From a virus: a DNA stretch of 26,262 nucleotides. Under the pieces are notes generated by a model, which was not told the origin of the DNA, did not search any database, and saw nothing but the letters and a program-made list of their open reading frames with translations. The stretch covers positions 1 through 26,262 of IMG/VR virus record IMGVR_UViG_3300031673_000415, one strand, 5' to 3'. A program made the translations under genes and the position numbers. This document shows positions 19,120 through 26,192 of this stretch, in pieces. Each line of letters starts with the position of its first letter. Position 1 is the stretch's first letter.

Positions 19120-22100
19120 TTAAATTTCGCCTGTGTTTTGCAAACGTAGTGGAATGAAGATAAATTCAGCTGCCTTAACTGGCTCAATTGCCACGTCAGC
19201 CCATAGTTCGTTACGATCGATTCTTGCTGGTGTGTTGTTTGAATCATCACACACTACCAAGTAGTCGTAAATACCGCGTTTTGCTACTAGCTCGTTCAAG
19301 TACTTCTCAATCTCGTTCTTGAATTCGTCACGTGTTAGCTTGTCGTTGGGTTCAAAGATGAACGGACGAGAAAGTAAGCCTAATACATAACGTAGGTTAG
19401 CTGTTAAGCGAGCAACGTTGATACGATCCAACGATGACGCAATACCAGAGCGGGTCTTTTGACCGTAAACTGTAATACCTGATCCAGGTAGAATTGAGAT
19501 TGGGTTAACGTTGTTTGTGTAAAGAACGTCACGCAGGCCTTCGCCTACACCAATTGATTGGAATTCACCTGTAGCAGCATCAACGTAACCGATTGAAGTA
19601 GCGTTGTCAACTTTACCACGTCTAACACCTGCTGGCGCTATCCAAGGATAAGAAACGTTGTCGCTCTTAATCATAGTACGCAATGACATGTGACTTGATG
19701 GCATAACAACCGCGTTACCTTCCAGGTCGTTTGACAGACCTGATGGGTAGTAAACACCCAAGTATTCGCTTGTTGATACAAGACCGTCGTTGCCGTTGTC
19801 TGCTGCTAAATTAGCATTTGAAGCCCAGTTAGCTAGCGCAGATGAAGAAGCTGCTAGTGTCATTGGTGAATCGCCAATTACGAAACCGGTATCTTTTCTG
19901 TCAGTGTTAACTTTGACTAAGTTAGCAATCAGTTCAGGGTAGAACGGAGCTGTTAACAAGTTAATTGTTGTACGTTCTTCACGGACGTCAATGCTTGAAT
20001 CAATGCCGCCTTTCATAGCTGAAACAACCATGTTACGCACTGCGCCAGAACCCATGTAAGGTGAACCGTCTAGCTTAAGACCAGATACTGTTCTCCAAGT
20101 GTTAACTTCTGTTGGTAATGAACCAGAGAATGCTGATGCGTTGAAGTAATTTACTGCGTATTGCTTAACGTTGAAACCGCTTCGACGTGTGTTCCAAAGG
20201 ATTGTGCCACGTGGATACAAGTTTTCGTCTGGAGCGTCGAGGTCTAACCAATCGCTTGTTAGTAAATCAACAATGCTTGTCATGTCGTCTGTAATTGTGT
20301 CTGTTGTACCGTCTGTGTCCCAACGTGCGTCGGCGAACAAAATACCGTTTTCAGTTGTTGCGTCAGCGTTGTCAATTGTAACCCAACCTGTTGCGCCTGA
20401 ACCTAAGTTAGTCCAGCGGTTGATAATTGGGTAGTCGTTAATTTCGCTTGTGTCAATCCAAATGTCACCGAAAACAAGTGCTGTGCCGTCGGACTGTAGT
20501 GTTGGCTCGGACGCCGAAACTTGTGGTCCTAGTGGGTCTGTTAATGATAGGTCGGCATTACGTGCGTCGTTTGTAACATTTTGGTAACCTTTCCATGTAG
20601 TACCATCGTGCATCATCAGATCCACTTCGTCTACAGTTGAGAAGTACCATTGTGTACCATCTGCTGGATCAACGCTTGGTTGAATAAGTGAAGCAGTGTA
20701 TGTTGGCTTGACCCAGTTGCTTAGGACTAGTTGTAAATCAACAGTAGGAACAGCGATTGTAGATGCGTTTCCTTCTTCAATATATGTGTTCGCGATGGTA
20801 AAGCCGGCATCTGTTATCGGTGTACCAGTTGTTGTAGAACCTACTGTTGGATCTTCTACTAGTACGATTGTGCCACCGTATGAATGTGTTAGAACGATTG
20901 CGCCAGAAGCTGCTATAGATGCTGTTAGGCCATCAATGTTTGCGTTGATTACATCTTGAACAAACGTAGATGCTGTTGCGCCGGACATTGCAATGGTTTC
21001 TGGAGCTGTTAACGTGTTTGAACCTTTTTCTGACACTTGAACAGTAAAGTCGTCGGCCGGTGTAAATGTTGGTGCTATTACTGATCCAGTTACGTTTGTA
21101 GCACCGCTAACCAGTCTTTCATAAAGACTGAATGTTGCTGTGCCGTCTTCTACGGTGTCGTAACGAACATATAGTGCGCCCGAACCAATGTTAAAGCCGC
21201 CGCCGGTTGAGTCTAATGCGTTGTTTGCTTCTGCGTTGCTTCCGTATAATGGAGTATCAATGCGAGCCCATTCTTCTAGTACATCGTCGAATAAGCTAAC
21301 GTTCCAGTCTGCGCCTAGGTTCGGTGTAGTTGTCTTAACCCACACGCTTCCTGTTGGACGTGATAGTCCAGTGTCACTTGACTTCCATGTTGGAACGCTT
21401 GTGTGCTTGGATAGCTGTGTAGTTAAGCCGTTGAATGTTCCTGCTGTAAGTTCTAGGTCTGCTAATAAGGTGCCGGTTCCAGCCGCTATAGTAATTTTGT
21501 TGTCGTCGGTTGTGTTATCAGTAGATGCTGATGTTTCGTCGATGTAAAAAGTAATCTTGCCATCTACAAGTGCTGCTGTTACGCCTTGAATACCCGCACC
21601 AGGAATGTCCGTGGAAACATAAGTTGCCAATGACGTGCTGCTTGCTGGTATATCAATTGAGTTGATAACAATTGAATCAGACATGGAAATTAATGTTGCT
21701 GCGGCAGCACTGCCTTGAACAGTGTAGTAGCTTTCGTGCCATGCACCATCGGAACCAACTAAGTTCCAAGCGCCAGAAATATCCTTAAGATAAACTGGGT
21801 TTGTATCAACAGTTGTTACTACTGCGTAATCTAAGATCGTGCCAATATCAGCGTTTGGAACACCACCCGATTCGTCGGCTGTGTCGTCAATTACAATTGG
21901 CGTAATCTTGTTAAAAGTTTGGTCATTGGCATTCCATTCAAACAGACCAAAATCTGTATTGTCTAGGTCAAGCCACAATGTTCCGTTCGCCGGAGTGTTA
22001 GTTGGACGAACTGATGTTCCAATTAACTGGTTTAAGTCAATGTCTGCTCGCTGAACGTAGACGCGGTTTGTAACGCCTAATACGCTGTAAGCTACTTGCA

Positions 22101-22377
22101 GGCCGTATTCGTTTAGTTCGTGTGCTTGAACTACGCCGCCGGTTGAAGCCGCAACAAATGTTGGGTTGCCAAATAGTGTTACCAATTCACGACGTGAAGT
22201 TACCGGTGTTACTATATTAGCATTCTCTGCTGTAGTACCAATAGCTACGTCTCCTGCGCTATTAGTCTTGTCTTGTGCTGTTGCTAAAAGTATATACGGA
22301 ATTGAAGTCGATACGACTGGTGCGAAAAAACTTTCGTCTATTACCGTTACTTCTACGCCTGGTGAAAGAAGTGCCAT
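19120..22377 (-). CDS. 18: Tail sheath protein gp18, expanded to 1085 aa
   Basis: Contractile sheath subunit. The N-terminus SPGVEVTVIDESFF...IPYILLATAQDKTN (5-38) and C-terminal block (about 800-1085) are typical: PELIANLVKVNTDRKDTGFV, SVGVGEGLRDVLYTNNVNPI-like 942-960, ILPGSGITVYGQKT (962-975), DRINVARLTANLRYVLGLL (984-1002), FEPNDKLTRDEF (1008-1019) and KAAEFIFIPLRLQ (1068-1080). T4 gp18 is 659 residues; the extra length lies in about 125-765. It is made of two kinds of repeat: W-hairpins (GTLWLDLDNT 132, GSVWVKTTTP 343, GTQWYFSTVD 574, GDIWIDTSEI 637, GTILWNTRRS 724) and two D-type beta units (about 225-310 and 441-510). The repeats probably decorate the outer sheath surface. A consensus late promoter precedes it and a strong terminator follows. 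Confidence 0.96.
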   Translation of the reverse strand: MALLSPGVEVTVIDESFFAPVVSTSIPYILLATAQDKTNSAGDVAIGTTAENANIVTPVTSRRELVTLFGNPTFVAASTGGVVQAHELNEYGLQVAYSVLGVTNRVYVQRADIDLNQLIGTSVRPTNTPANGTLWLDLDNTDFGLFEWNANDQTFNKITPIVIDDTADESGGVPNADIGTILDYAVVTTVDTNPVYLKDISGAWNLVGSDGAWHESYYTVQGSAAAATLISMSDSIVINSIDIPASSTSLATYVSTDIPGAGIQGVTAALVDGKITFYIDETSASTDNTTDDNKITIAAGTGTLLADLELTAGTFNGLTTQLSKHTSVPTWKSSDTGLSRPTGSVWVKTTTPNLGADWNVSLFDDVLEEWARIDTPLYGSNAEANNALDSTGGGFNIGSGALYVRYDTVEDGTATFSLYERLVSGATNVTGSVIAPTFTPADDFTVQVSEKGSNTLTAPETIAMSGATASTFVQDVINANIDGLTASIAASGAIVLTHSYGGTIVLVEDPTVGSTTTGTPITDAGFTIANTYIEEGNASTIAVPTVDLQLVLSNWVKPTYTASLIQPSVDPADGTQWYFSTVDEVDLMMHDGTTWKGYQNVTNDARNADLSLTDPLGPQVSASEPTLQSDGTALVFGDIWIDTSEINDYPIINRWTNLGSGATGWVTIDNADATTENGILFADARWDTDGTTDTITDDMTSIVDLLTSDWLDLDAPDENLYPRGTILWNTRRSGFNVKQYAVNYFNASAFSGSLPTEVNTWRTVSGLKLDGSPYMGSGAVRNMVVSAMKGGIDSSIDVREERTTINLLTAPFYPELIANLVKVNTDRKDTGFVIGDSPMTLAASSSALANWASNANLAADNGNDGLVSTSEYLGVYYPSGLSNDLEGNAVVMPSSHMSLRTMIKSDNVSYPWIAPAGVRRGKVDNATSIGYVDAATGEFQSIGVGEGLRDVLYTNNVNPISILPGSGITVYGQKTRSGIASSLDRINVARLTANLRYVLGLLSRPFIFEPNDKLTRDEFKNEIEKYLNELVAKRGIYDYLVVCDDSNNTPARIDRNELWADVAIEPVKAAEFIFIPLRLQNTGEI

Positions 22378-22413
22378 TATTATAATCCTCTTATGTTAAT
22401 AATCTGTTACTGG

Positions 22414-22421
22414 TATTTATA
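22414..22421 (-). promoter_or_regulatory. Consensus T4 late promoter TATAAATA before gp18
   Basis: The only exact TATAAATA of the set, 36 nt before the sheath ATG; the leader of about 31 nt contains AGAGGA. It faces away from the plus-strand box at 22483. Best promoter for one of the most abundant virion proteins. Confidence 0.88.
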
Positions 22422-22482
22422 GCAAGTTGACGATTTTTGCCCTCCAGTTAAAGCCTACTTAAAGCCCAGGCGCGGAAGATGC

Positions 22483-22490
22483 GATAAATA
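22483..22490 (+). promoter_or_regulatory. Late promoter box GATAAATA, 5 nt before the plus-strand gene
   Basis: GATAAATA, TCAGT, ATG: the only plus-strand late box, right in front of the only plus-strand gene, with no Shine-Dalgarno. The coincidence of strand and spacing supports function. It is divergent to the gp18 promoter 61 nt away. Confidence 0.72.
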
Positions 22491-22495
22491 TCAGT

Positions 22496-22846
22496 ATGAA
22501 GAGACCTTTGTGTAAGAATTGTAAGACAAGACCTGCTGCCGTGAACTATATACGTCACGGTATACGTCACTACAGAAGTAAATGCGGATATTGTATAAGA
22601 GCGATTGCTAACCCAAAGAAGAAACTGGTTCCGTCGTGGTTGCTATCGGGTTATAAGAAGAAGATGAAATGCGAGCAGTGTGGGTTTAGAGCAGTTGACC
22701 AAAGTCAGATCGCTGTGCTCTATGTGGATGGGGATTTGAGAAATAACAATTGGCCAAACTTGAAATCAGTTTGTGCCAATTGCGTTATTGAGATTTCTAT
22801 TAAAGGATTGGGTTGGAAAGAAGATGACGTTCGACCAGACTTCTAA
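22496..22846 (+). CDS. HNH-like four-CxxC zinc protein, 116 aa (probably catalytically inactive)
   Basis: The only plus-strand gene in the window. Four CxxC pairs: CKNC (6-9), CGYC (30-33), CEQC (59-62) and CANC (93-96). The last part, LYVDGDLRNNNWPNLKSVCA, matches the HNH/5-methylcytosine-restriction type core H-x-DG-x4-NN-x2-NL-x3-C-x2-C, but the catalytic His-His pair is replaced by Leu-Tyr, so cleavage is unlikely. The basic N-terminal half could bind DNA or RNA. I recall similar small proteins beginning RPLCKNCxxRPAAVNYxR in marine T4-like phages. Its 3' end overlaps that of dNMP kinase by 47 nt tail-to-tail, so the two messages are antisense there. Function unknown. Confidence 0.85.
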   Translation: MKRPLCKNCKTRPAAVNYIRHGIRHYRSKCGYCIRAIANPKKKLVPSWLLSGYKKKMKCEQCGFRAVDQSQIAVLYVDGDLRNNNWPNLKSVCANCVIEISIKGLGWKEDDVRPDF

Positions 22847-23465
22847 CTCTTGTGTGGAGTCCCATCAAACTTCCATTGTTGTCTATGGTGTGAGTGGCGT
22901 TAACGCCAGCCCAAGAATATTCACTAGCATGAACTCCTAATTGTTCTGGCGTTTGGTTCAGATCGTGCATAACACGCCTAGTATCATCATTAAGCGGATG
23001 ATTAAATCTTACTGCGTAGTTCCACCAGTCTGGCTTTTGACCTCGCTCAACAACCCAAATGTCGCCGTGCTTCTTAACAAATTCAATCTCATTTGGAAAG
23101 CGGCAATCCGTGATAACGACCTTGTCTAGCTTGCGGATTTTGTTCTCTAGTGTTAGGATCCAGATGTCGTTGTGTAAGTGGTTACGCATGACTTCTGTAC
23201 CCATCTGCTGTAACGCTATACGTGGAGACCAGTCTCGTCCTAGCTTTTCTGTCCAGAATGGGTCTAGTATTTCGCGTTCTGCGCGTGTTTCGGGTGTGGT
23301 GCCTTCCAGCATGTTGCGGTCCCAATCAAACAGCACAGCGGTCATATCCTTAAGTGTGCCTGCGAAACTTAGCTTGGTGAAGCCGAATTCGTTGACCAGT
23401 ACTTCGCCTACTGTGTCTTTGCCTGAGCCAATTAGCCCGCATATTCCTATTACTTGTTTAGTCAT
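22800..23465 (-). CDS. 1: Deoxynucleoside monophosphate kinase (gp1-like)
   Basis: Phosphorylates dNMPs (in T4: dTMP, dGMP and the hydroxymethyl dCMP) to supply DNA precursors. The 221 residues (T4 gp1 is 241) start with the P-loop GICGLIGSGKDTVGEVLV (7-24; Walker A GLIGSGKDT). Then come FGFTKLSFAGTLKDM (27-41), LGRDWSPRIALQQMGTEVMR (about 75-94), the conserved KVVITDCRFPNEIEF strand-loop (114-128) and EYSWAG near the C-terminus, all usual in gp1-type kinases of T4-like phages. The start overlaps the stop of the 68-residue gene (ATGA). Confidence 0.93.
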   Translation of the reverse strand: MTKQVIGICGLIGSGKDTVGEVLVNEFGFTKLSFAGTLKDMTAVLFDWDRNMLEGTTPETRAEREILDPFWTEKLGRDWSPRIALQQMGTEVMRNHLHNDIWILTLENKIRKLDKVVITDCRFPNEIEFVKKHGDIWVVERGQKPDWWNYAVRFNHPLNDDTRRVMHDLNQTPEQLGVHASEYSWAGVNATHTIDNNGSLMGLHTRVRSLVERHLLSNPIL

Positions 23466-23668
23466 AGCATATCCTTTGGTACTTTGAATGAGTTTGTTAT
23501 TGATTTGATTATGTCGGCGTCGATTTCTTTTCTTATTTCTTCCGCCAATACAGATTGAAATTCGTGCTGGAATGATTCTTGGCGCTTGTTTTGAACATGT
23601 GTTCTGTATTTGCTGTAAAGTTTTCGTACAATTGCGCCAAATACTGTATTTGATGTCTTGGTGTTCAC
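23462..23668 (-). CDS. Small basic helical protein, 68 aa, GTG start
   Basis: Starts with GTG at 23668; no ATG or better start lies between the in-frame upstream stop and this codon, and no clear Shine-Dalgarno is seen. The sequence is charged and helical (AIVRKLYSKYRTHVQNKRQE, AEEIRKEIDADIIKSITNSF) with no cysteine. It ends in an ATGA overlap with dNMP kinase. Function unknown. Confidence 0.55.
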   Translation of the reverse strand: MNTKTSNTVFGAIVRKLYSKYRTHVQNKRQESFQHEFQSVLAEEIRKEIDADIIKSITNSFKVPKDML

Positions 23669-23713
23669 CGTGTATTTAACAGTGATATGCCGGAGGGTTA
23701 AATTTCTATTCGA

Positions 23714-23860
23714 TTAATTCCAGATACAATAATGCTGTGCGCTCGTCTGTGCTGCTTGGCATTGTCCTAGTGTGTTAAACGAGTAGCCTGTCCATTGCCC
23801 GTTAAACATTAACAGATATGCGAATAGTGTAACTATTAATCCTTTTCTTAATCTTTTCAT
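23714..23860 (-). CDS. Tiny exported or membrane protein, 48 aa
   Basis: A short frame with ATG at 23860, overlapping the TGA of the upstream 74-residue gene (ATGA), and TAA at 23714. The translation opens MKRLRKGLIVTLFAYLLMF, a basic start plus hydrophobic core fitting a signal peptide or membrane anchor, then a small domain with two cysteines (LGQC...HYCIWN). A lipobox is not present, so it is not a standard o-spanin. Because it directly follows the membrane protein, the two may form a cassette, possibly for lysis or superinfection exclusion. Support comes from the coupled start, the signal-like N-terminus and the cysteine pair. Confidence 0.55.
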   Translation of the reverse strand: MKRLRKGLIVTLFAYLLMFNGQWTGYSFNTLGQCQAAQTSAQHYCIWN

Positions 23861-24081
23861 TCTTTGATTGGACACTCCTTTTCCGCTAGTTCTACCTTTA
23901 GCTCGATAATTTCATTCATGTGTTTCATTTCGGATCTTAGTCCGCCAACTTCCAAACTTAATACATTTAAGTCTTTGTTTTGCTCATAATAAGCATAACC
24001 AAATCCCAGTGTAAAGACAACGAATATGACCCACGGCTTGTGAGCTATTAAGTCTACTAGTTCTTTGAATGCTGATAACAT
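23857..24081 (-). CDS. Small membrane protein with coiled-coil tail, 74 aa
   Basis: Residues about 15-32 (KPWVIFVVFTLGFGYAYY) form one membrane segment. The remaining 40 residues (NVLSLEVGGLRSEMKHMNEI, IELKVELAEKE) are an amphipathic, probably coiled-coil helix ending near a single Cys. An N-terminal anchor with a coiled-coil outside resembles i-spanins in shape, but they are usually longer; a holin-related role is also possible. Located 3 nt after the neck-like gene, and coupled by ATGA to the 48-residue gene. Confidence 0.7.
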   Translation of the reverse strand: MLSAFKELVDLIAHKPWVIFVVFTLGFGYAYYEQNKDLNVLSLEVGGLRSEMKHMNEIIELKVELAEKECPIKE

Positions 24082-24084
24082 AGC

Positions 24085-24837
24085 TTAACCTATGACGAAC
24101 CACATTGGCTGGCCACCATCTTCGAAGTTCAGTAGAGCCTTTTCTAGCTCTTCCATTTCCTTGGTTGCTTCGGTCTTCAATGTGTCGCCGTTTAAGCTTG
24201 TGCCGCCTTGCGGGCCGTTGATTGTGTTGAACTTGCTTCGTGCTTCGCCCAGGATAAATTTAGCTTGCGAATAAGCGTAGTCGTTAATCCATTGACCCGA
24301 GTATGTGTCGCGTAGGATGATAGCGTCCGGCTTGTAATTGTACTGCCAAAGCAATACGTTTTCTTCTGCGCCTTCTGGGATCTTACGTACAAGTGTGAGT
24401 GCTTTTGTAGTTGGGTTAAACGTGAAGTTCAAGTAACCACCGAACATGCGCATTGCTAGCTCTTGGAAGCCTGCGTACAGATCGTACATGACCATGCCGC
24501 CTTGACGTCCCGACTGTAGTAGGTACGCATTCATCCAGCCTGCGCTGAAGGGTTCAAAGTTCGATGTTGATTGCGAGTTACCTAAACCGCGTCGAAAGAT
24601 TTGTCTAACTGACATGACTTCGTTTGGTAGGATGTACGTTTGTTGCTCAGAAATTAATTCCAAGATGCCGTAGCTCTCTTCTACCGCGTTTTCGCTGCGT
24701 TGACGGTACTTGGATAGTGCTCGTTTTATAGCAGTGTCGTAGTGCTTAGGATCGAGTTCAACGTCGACCATATCTCCGCCCAACCTGCTATAAATCTGGT
24801 CTACTACGTCTTGCTTTAGTTCTTCGGGTGTTTGCAT
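24085..24837 (-). CDS. Neck/head-tail connector protein, gp13-like
   Basis: A 250-residue structural protein. Residues 1-55 form a helical start typical of connector adaptors (DQIYSRLGGDMVDVELDPKH, YDTAIKRALSKYRQRSENA). The middle has EQQTYILPNEVMSVRQIFRR (64-83) and a beta-rich region (GYLNFTFNPTTKALTLVRKI). The C-terminal WINDYAYSQAKFILGEARSK, NGPQGGTSLNGDTLKTEA matches the 'Y-x-x-A-x-K-x-x-x-G-x-x-x-x-K-F-x-x-x-x-G-x-x-x-x-NG' unit I recall from gp13-type neck proteins of marine T4-like phages. The match to T4 gp13 itself (309 residues) is weak, so the gp number is tentative. A late box is 20 nt upstream with Shine-Dalgarno AGGAT. Confidence 0.7.
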   Translation of the reverse strand: MQTPEELKQDVVDQIYSRLGGDMVDVELDPKHYDTAIKRALSKYRQRSENAVEESYGILELISEQQTYILPNEVMSVRQIFRRGLGNSQSTSNFEPFSAGWMNAYLLQSGRQGGMVMYDLYAGFQELAMRMFGGYLNFTFNPTTKALTLVRKIPEGAEENVLLWQYNYKPDAIILRDTYSGQWINDYAYSQAKFILGEARSKFNTINGPQGGTSLNGDTLKTEATKEMEELEKALLNFEDGGQPMWFVIG

Positions 24838-24857
24838 TATATTATCCTGTCTAATGG

Positions 24858-24865
24858 TATTTATC
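24858..24865 (-). promoter_or_regulatory. Late promoter box GATAAATA before the neck-like gene
   Basis: 20 nt before the ATG at 24837; the leader of about 15 nt contains ACAGGAT. Leadered type. Confidence 0.75.
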
Positions 24866-24877
24866 CAGGTAATATAA

Positions 24878-25285
24878 TTATAGGCCGGCTCTGTTCTGTC
24901 TTGCTCTTATATTCTTTAAAATATCGCTGGCGCGGTCTTTGTCGTCTGGAAACTTGGCTGTATTCGCCATTGAGAAATATGTTGCTTGTTTCTCTGTTGT
25001 TAAGAATACGTCAATTTGGTCCCGGTCGATGCGATCCGCAACAGACCAGCACCAGTACCAATCCAATCCCTTTGTTGGTAGTTTGGAAATGACTTGCCTG
25101 GATGGCGTGGAGTGATAATCTTTCTTTATTTGAACTTCTTCCCATTCTGCGCCATCCACGCTGGAAATAAGCTCTAGGATTTCAAGAAATTCTACAAACG
25201 ACATATCCTTGGGATAGTCGTATTTACACCAGTGCGATGCGCCAAACATGCGCATCGGATGATCTTTTGGAAGTTCCTTAATCAT
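24878..25285 (-). CDS. Tandem paralogue 5 (YLTTxEQ family), 135 aa
   Basis: Largest complete member of the tandem family. It has DVFLTTEKQATYFSMANTAK (about 95-114), the same C-terminal block as its neighbours, followed here by an extra basic helix (ASDILKNIRARQNRAGL). The middle contains a Trp-rich segment (GLDWYWCWSVADRI) and a Asp/Arg-rich stretch where neighbours have similar 'W-x(n)-R/D' patterns. Starts 8 nt before the stop of the previous member. Function unknown. Confidence 0.75.
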   Translation of the reverse strand: MIKELPKDHPMRMFGASHWCKYDYPKDMSFVEFLEILELISSVDGAEWEEVQIKKDYHSTPSRQVISKLPTKGLDWYWCWSVADRIDRDQIDVFLTTEKQATYFSMANTAKFPDDKDRASDILKNIRARQNRAGL

Positions 25286-25568
25286 TCTTGTCGAAGGCCA
25301 CCGAGCAAAAGGTTACTTGTTCTTCTGTGGTGAGATAGATGACGTGATTCATACAGCCAGTGTCAAGCCGACCAGGATCCTTGTTGCGGAACATCCAGCT
25401 ATTTCCGTCGTCTGCGCCAGTATTTGTATAAGGGAGTCCCATGCCAAACGCTTGTGCCAATCTCAAAATAGCTAGACTGTAGCCATGATGAGTGTGAAAC
25501 GTTATTGACCATTTCGCATAGCCGTATTTGAAGACGTTGTGCGTATTGTTAAGCTTTTTAATTTTCAT
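25278..25568 (-). CDS. Tandem paralogue 4 (YLTTxEQ family), 96 aa
   Basis: C-terminal block HVIYLTTEEQVTFCSVAFDK, the clearest copy of the shared motif. The N-terminal part has VFKYGYAKWSITF and a following helix (SLAILRLAQAFGMGLPY), the middle 'SWMFRNKDPGRLDTGCM'. The same order - aromatic strand, helix ending at Gly, Trp-containing strand, Arg/Asp loop, YLTT strand, helix - appears in the neighbours. It follows member 3 after 1 nt. Function unknown. Confidence 0.75.
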   Translation of the reverse strand: MKIKKLNNTHNVFKYGYAKWSITFHTHHGYSLAILRLAQAFGMGLPYTNTGADDGNSWMFRNKDPGRLDTGCMNHVIYLTTEEQVTFCSVAFDKND

Positions 25569-25569
25569 A

Positions 25570-25872
25570 TTAATTAAAGAATAAACTTACCATCGTAAGT
25601 TGTTCGGGTGTTGTTAAATAGATTTTATAGTTTGGAACGCAGGCTCCGTATCGGCGGCGTTCGGCGTCAGTGTAATACCACACGCTGTTGTCGCCGGCAT
25701 TCCTGCGGTATCCTCGTTCCAATTTTGATCGATCGTGCTCGATGCCTGGACCGTACGCATTTTCCATATATTTACATGCTGCTTTGAACTTTGCGCTGTC
25801 TTCAAATTTAAGCTGAACTATCGCGAAAGTATACAGCGAATGAAGCTTATGATTGATTACTTGCGCTATCAT
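25570..25872 (-). CDS. Tandem paralogue 3 (YLTTxEQ family), 100 aa
   Basis: C-terminal block YKIYLTTPEQLTMVSLFFN. The N-terminal strand-helix unit is FAIVQLKFEDSAKFKAACKY, ending at AYGPGIEHDRSK, and the middle is NSVWYYTDAERRRYGACVPN. The start overlaps the stop of member 2 (ATGA). Predicted small alpha/beta domain of unknown function. Confidence 0.75.
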   Translation of the reverse strand: MIAQVINHKLHSLYTFAIVQLKFEDSAKFKAACKYMENAYGPGIEHDRSKLERGYRRNAGDNSVWYYTDAERRRYGACVPNYKIYLTTPEQLTMVSLFFN

Positions 25873-26192
25873 CTGTCGTGACCATCGGAGTCTATATTAG
25901 ACATTGCTAATGTGATGTATGTTACTTGCTCTTGGCGTCGAAAATACATCTTGAAATCTCTCATTGGACGATCGATAGCATTGCTAGCTTTGAAGCTATA
26001 AAACCAGTCGCGCTTGTTGGGTATTTGCTCGTACTTGCGATAGCGACCAGGATTGAACCGCTGACCCTGATCATATGCTTTGGCCATTATTTTTTCAGCA
26101 CGGAAAAATTCCCTTGGCGTAAACAGACAGGCATACTTCGCTTGCCCTGTTTTGTGCAATTTGAACCGCTTGTCAAGTGTAATCCACCTCAT
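25869..26192 (-). CDS. Tandem paralogue 2 (YLTTxEQ family), 107 aa
   Basis: The shared C-terminal block is diverged: KMYFRRQEQVTYITLAMSNI. Upstream it has KYACLFTPREFFRAEKIMAK, ending in KAYDQGQRFNPG, then KRDWFYSFKASNAIDRPMRD, matching the strand-helix-G-W-R/D order of the family. It overlaps the cut member 1 by ATGA and couples to member 3 the same way. Function unknown. Confidence 0.75.
   Translation of the reverse strand: MRWITLDKRFKLHKTGQAKYACLFTPREFFRAEKIMAKAYDQGQRFNPGRYRKYEQIPNKRDWFYSFKASNAIDRPMRDFKMYFRRQEQVTYITLAMSNIDSDGHDR

Noticed and set aside
22441-22482. Possible terminator hairpin GCCT/AGGC between gp18 and the plus-strand gene
   Set aside because: Only four pairs with a large loop and a short T run; too weak.
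24883-24892. TATAAT-like sequence at the end of tandem paralogue 5
   Set aside because: No -35 at suitable spacing; the GATAAATA box nearby explains neck-gene expression better.
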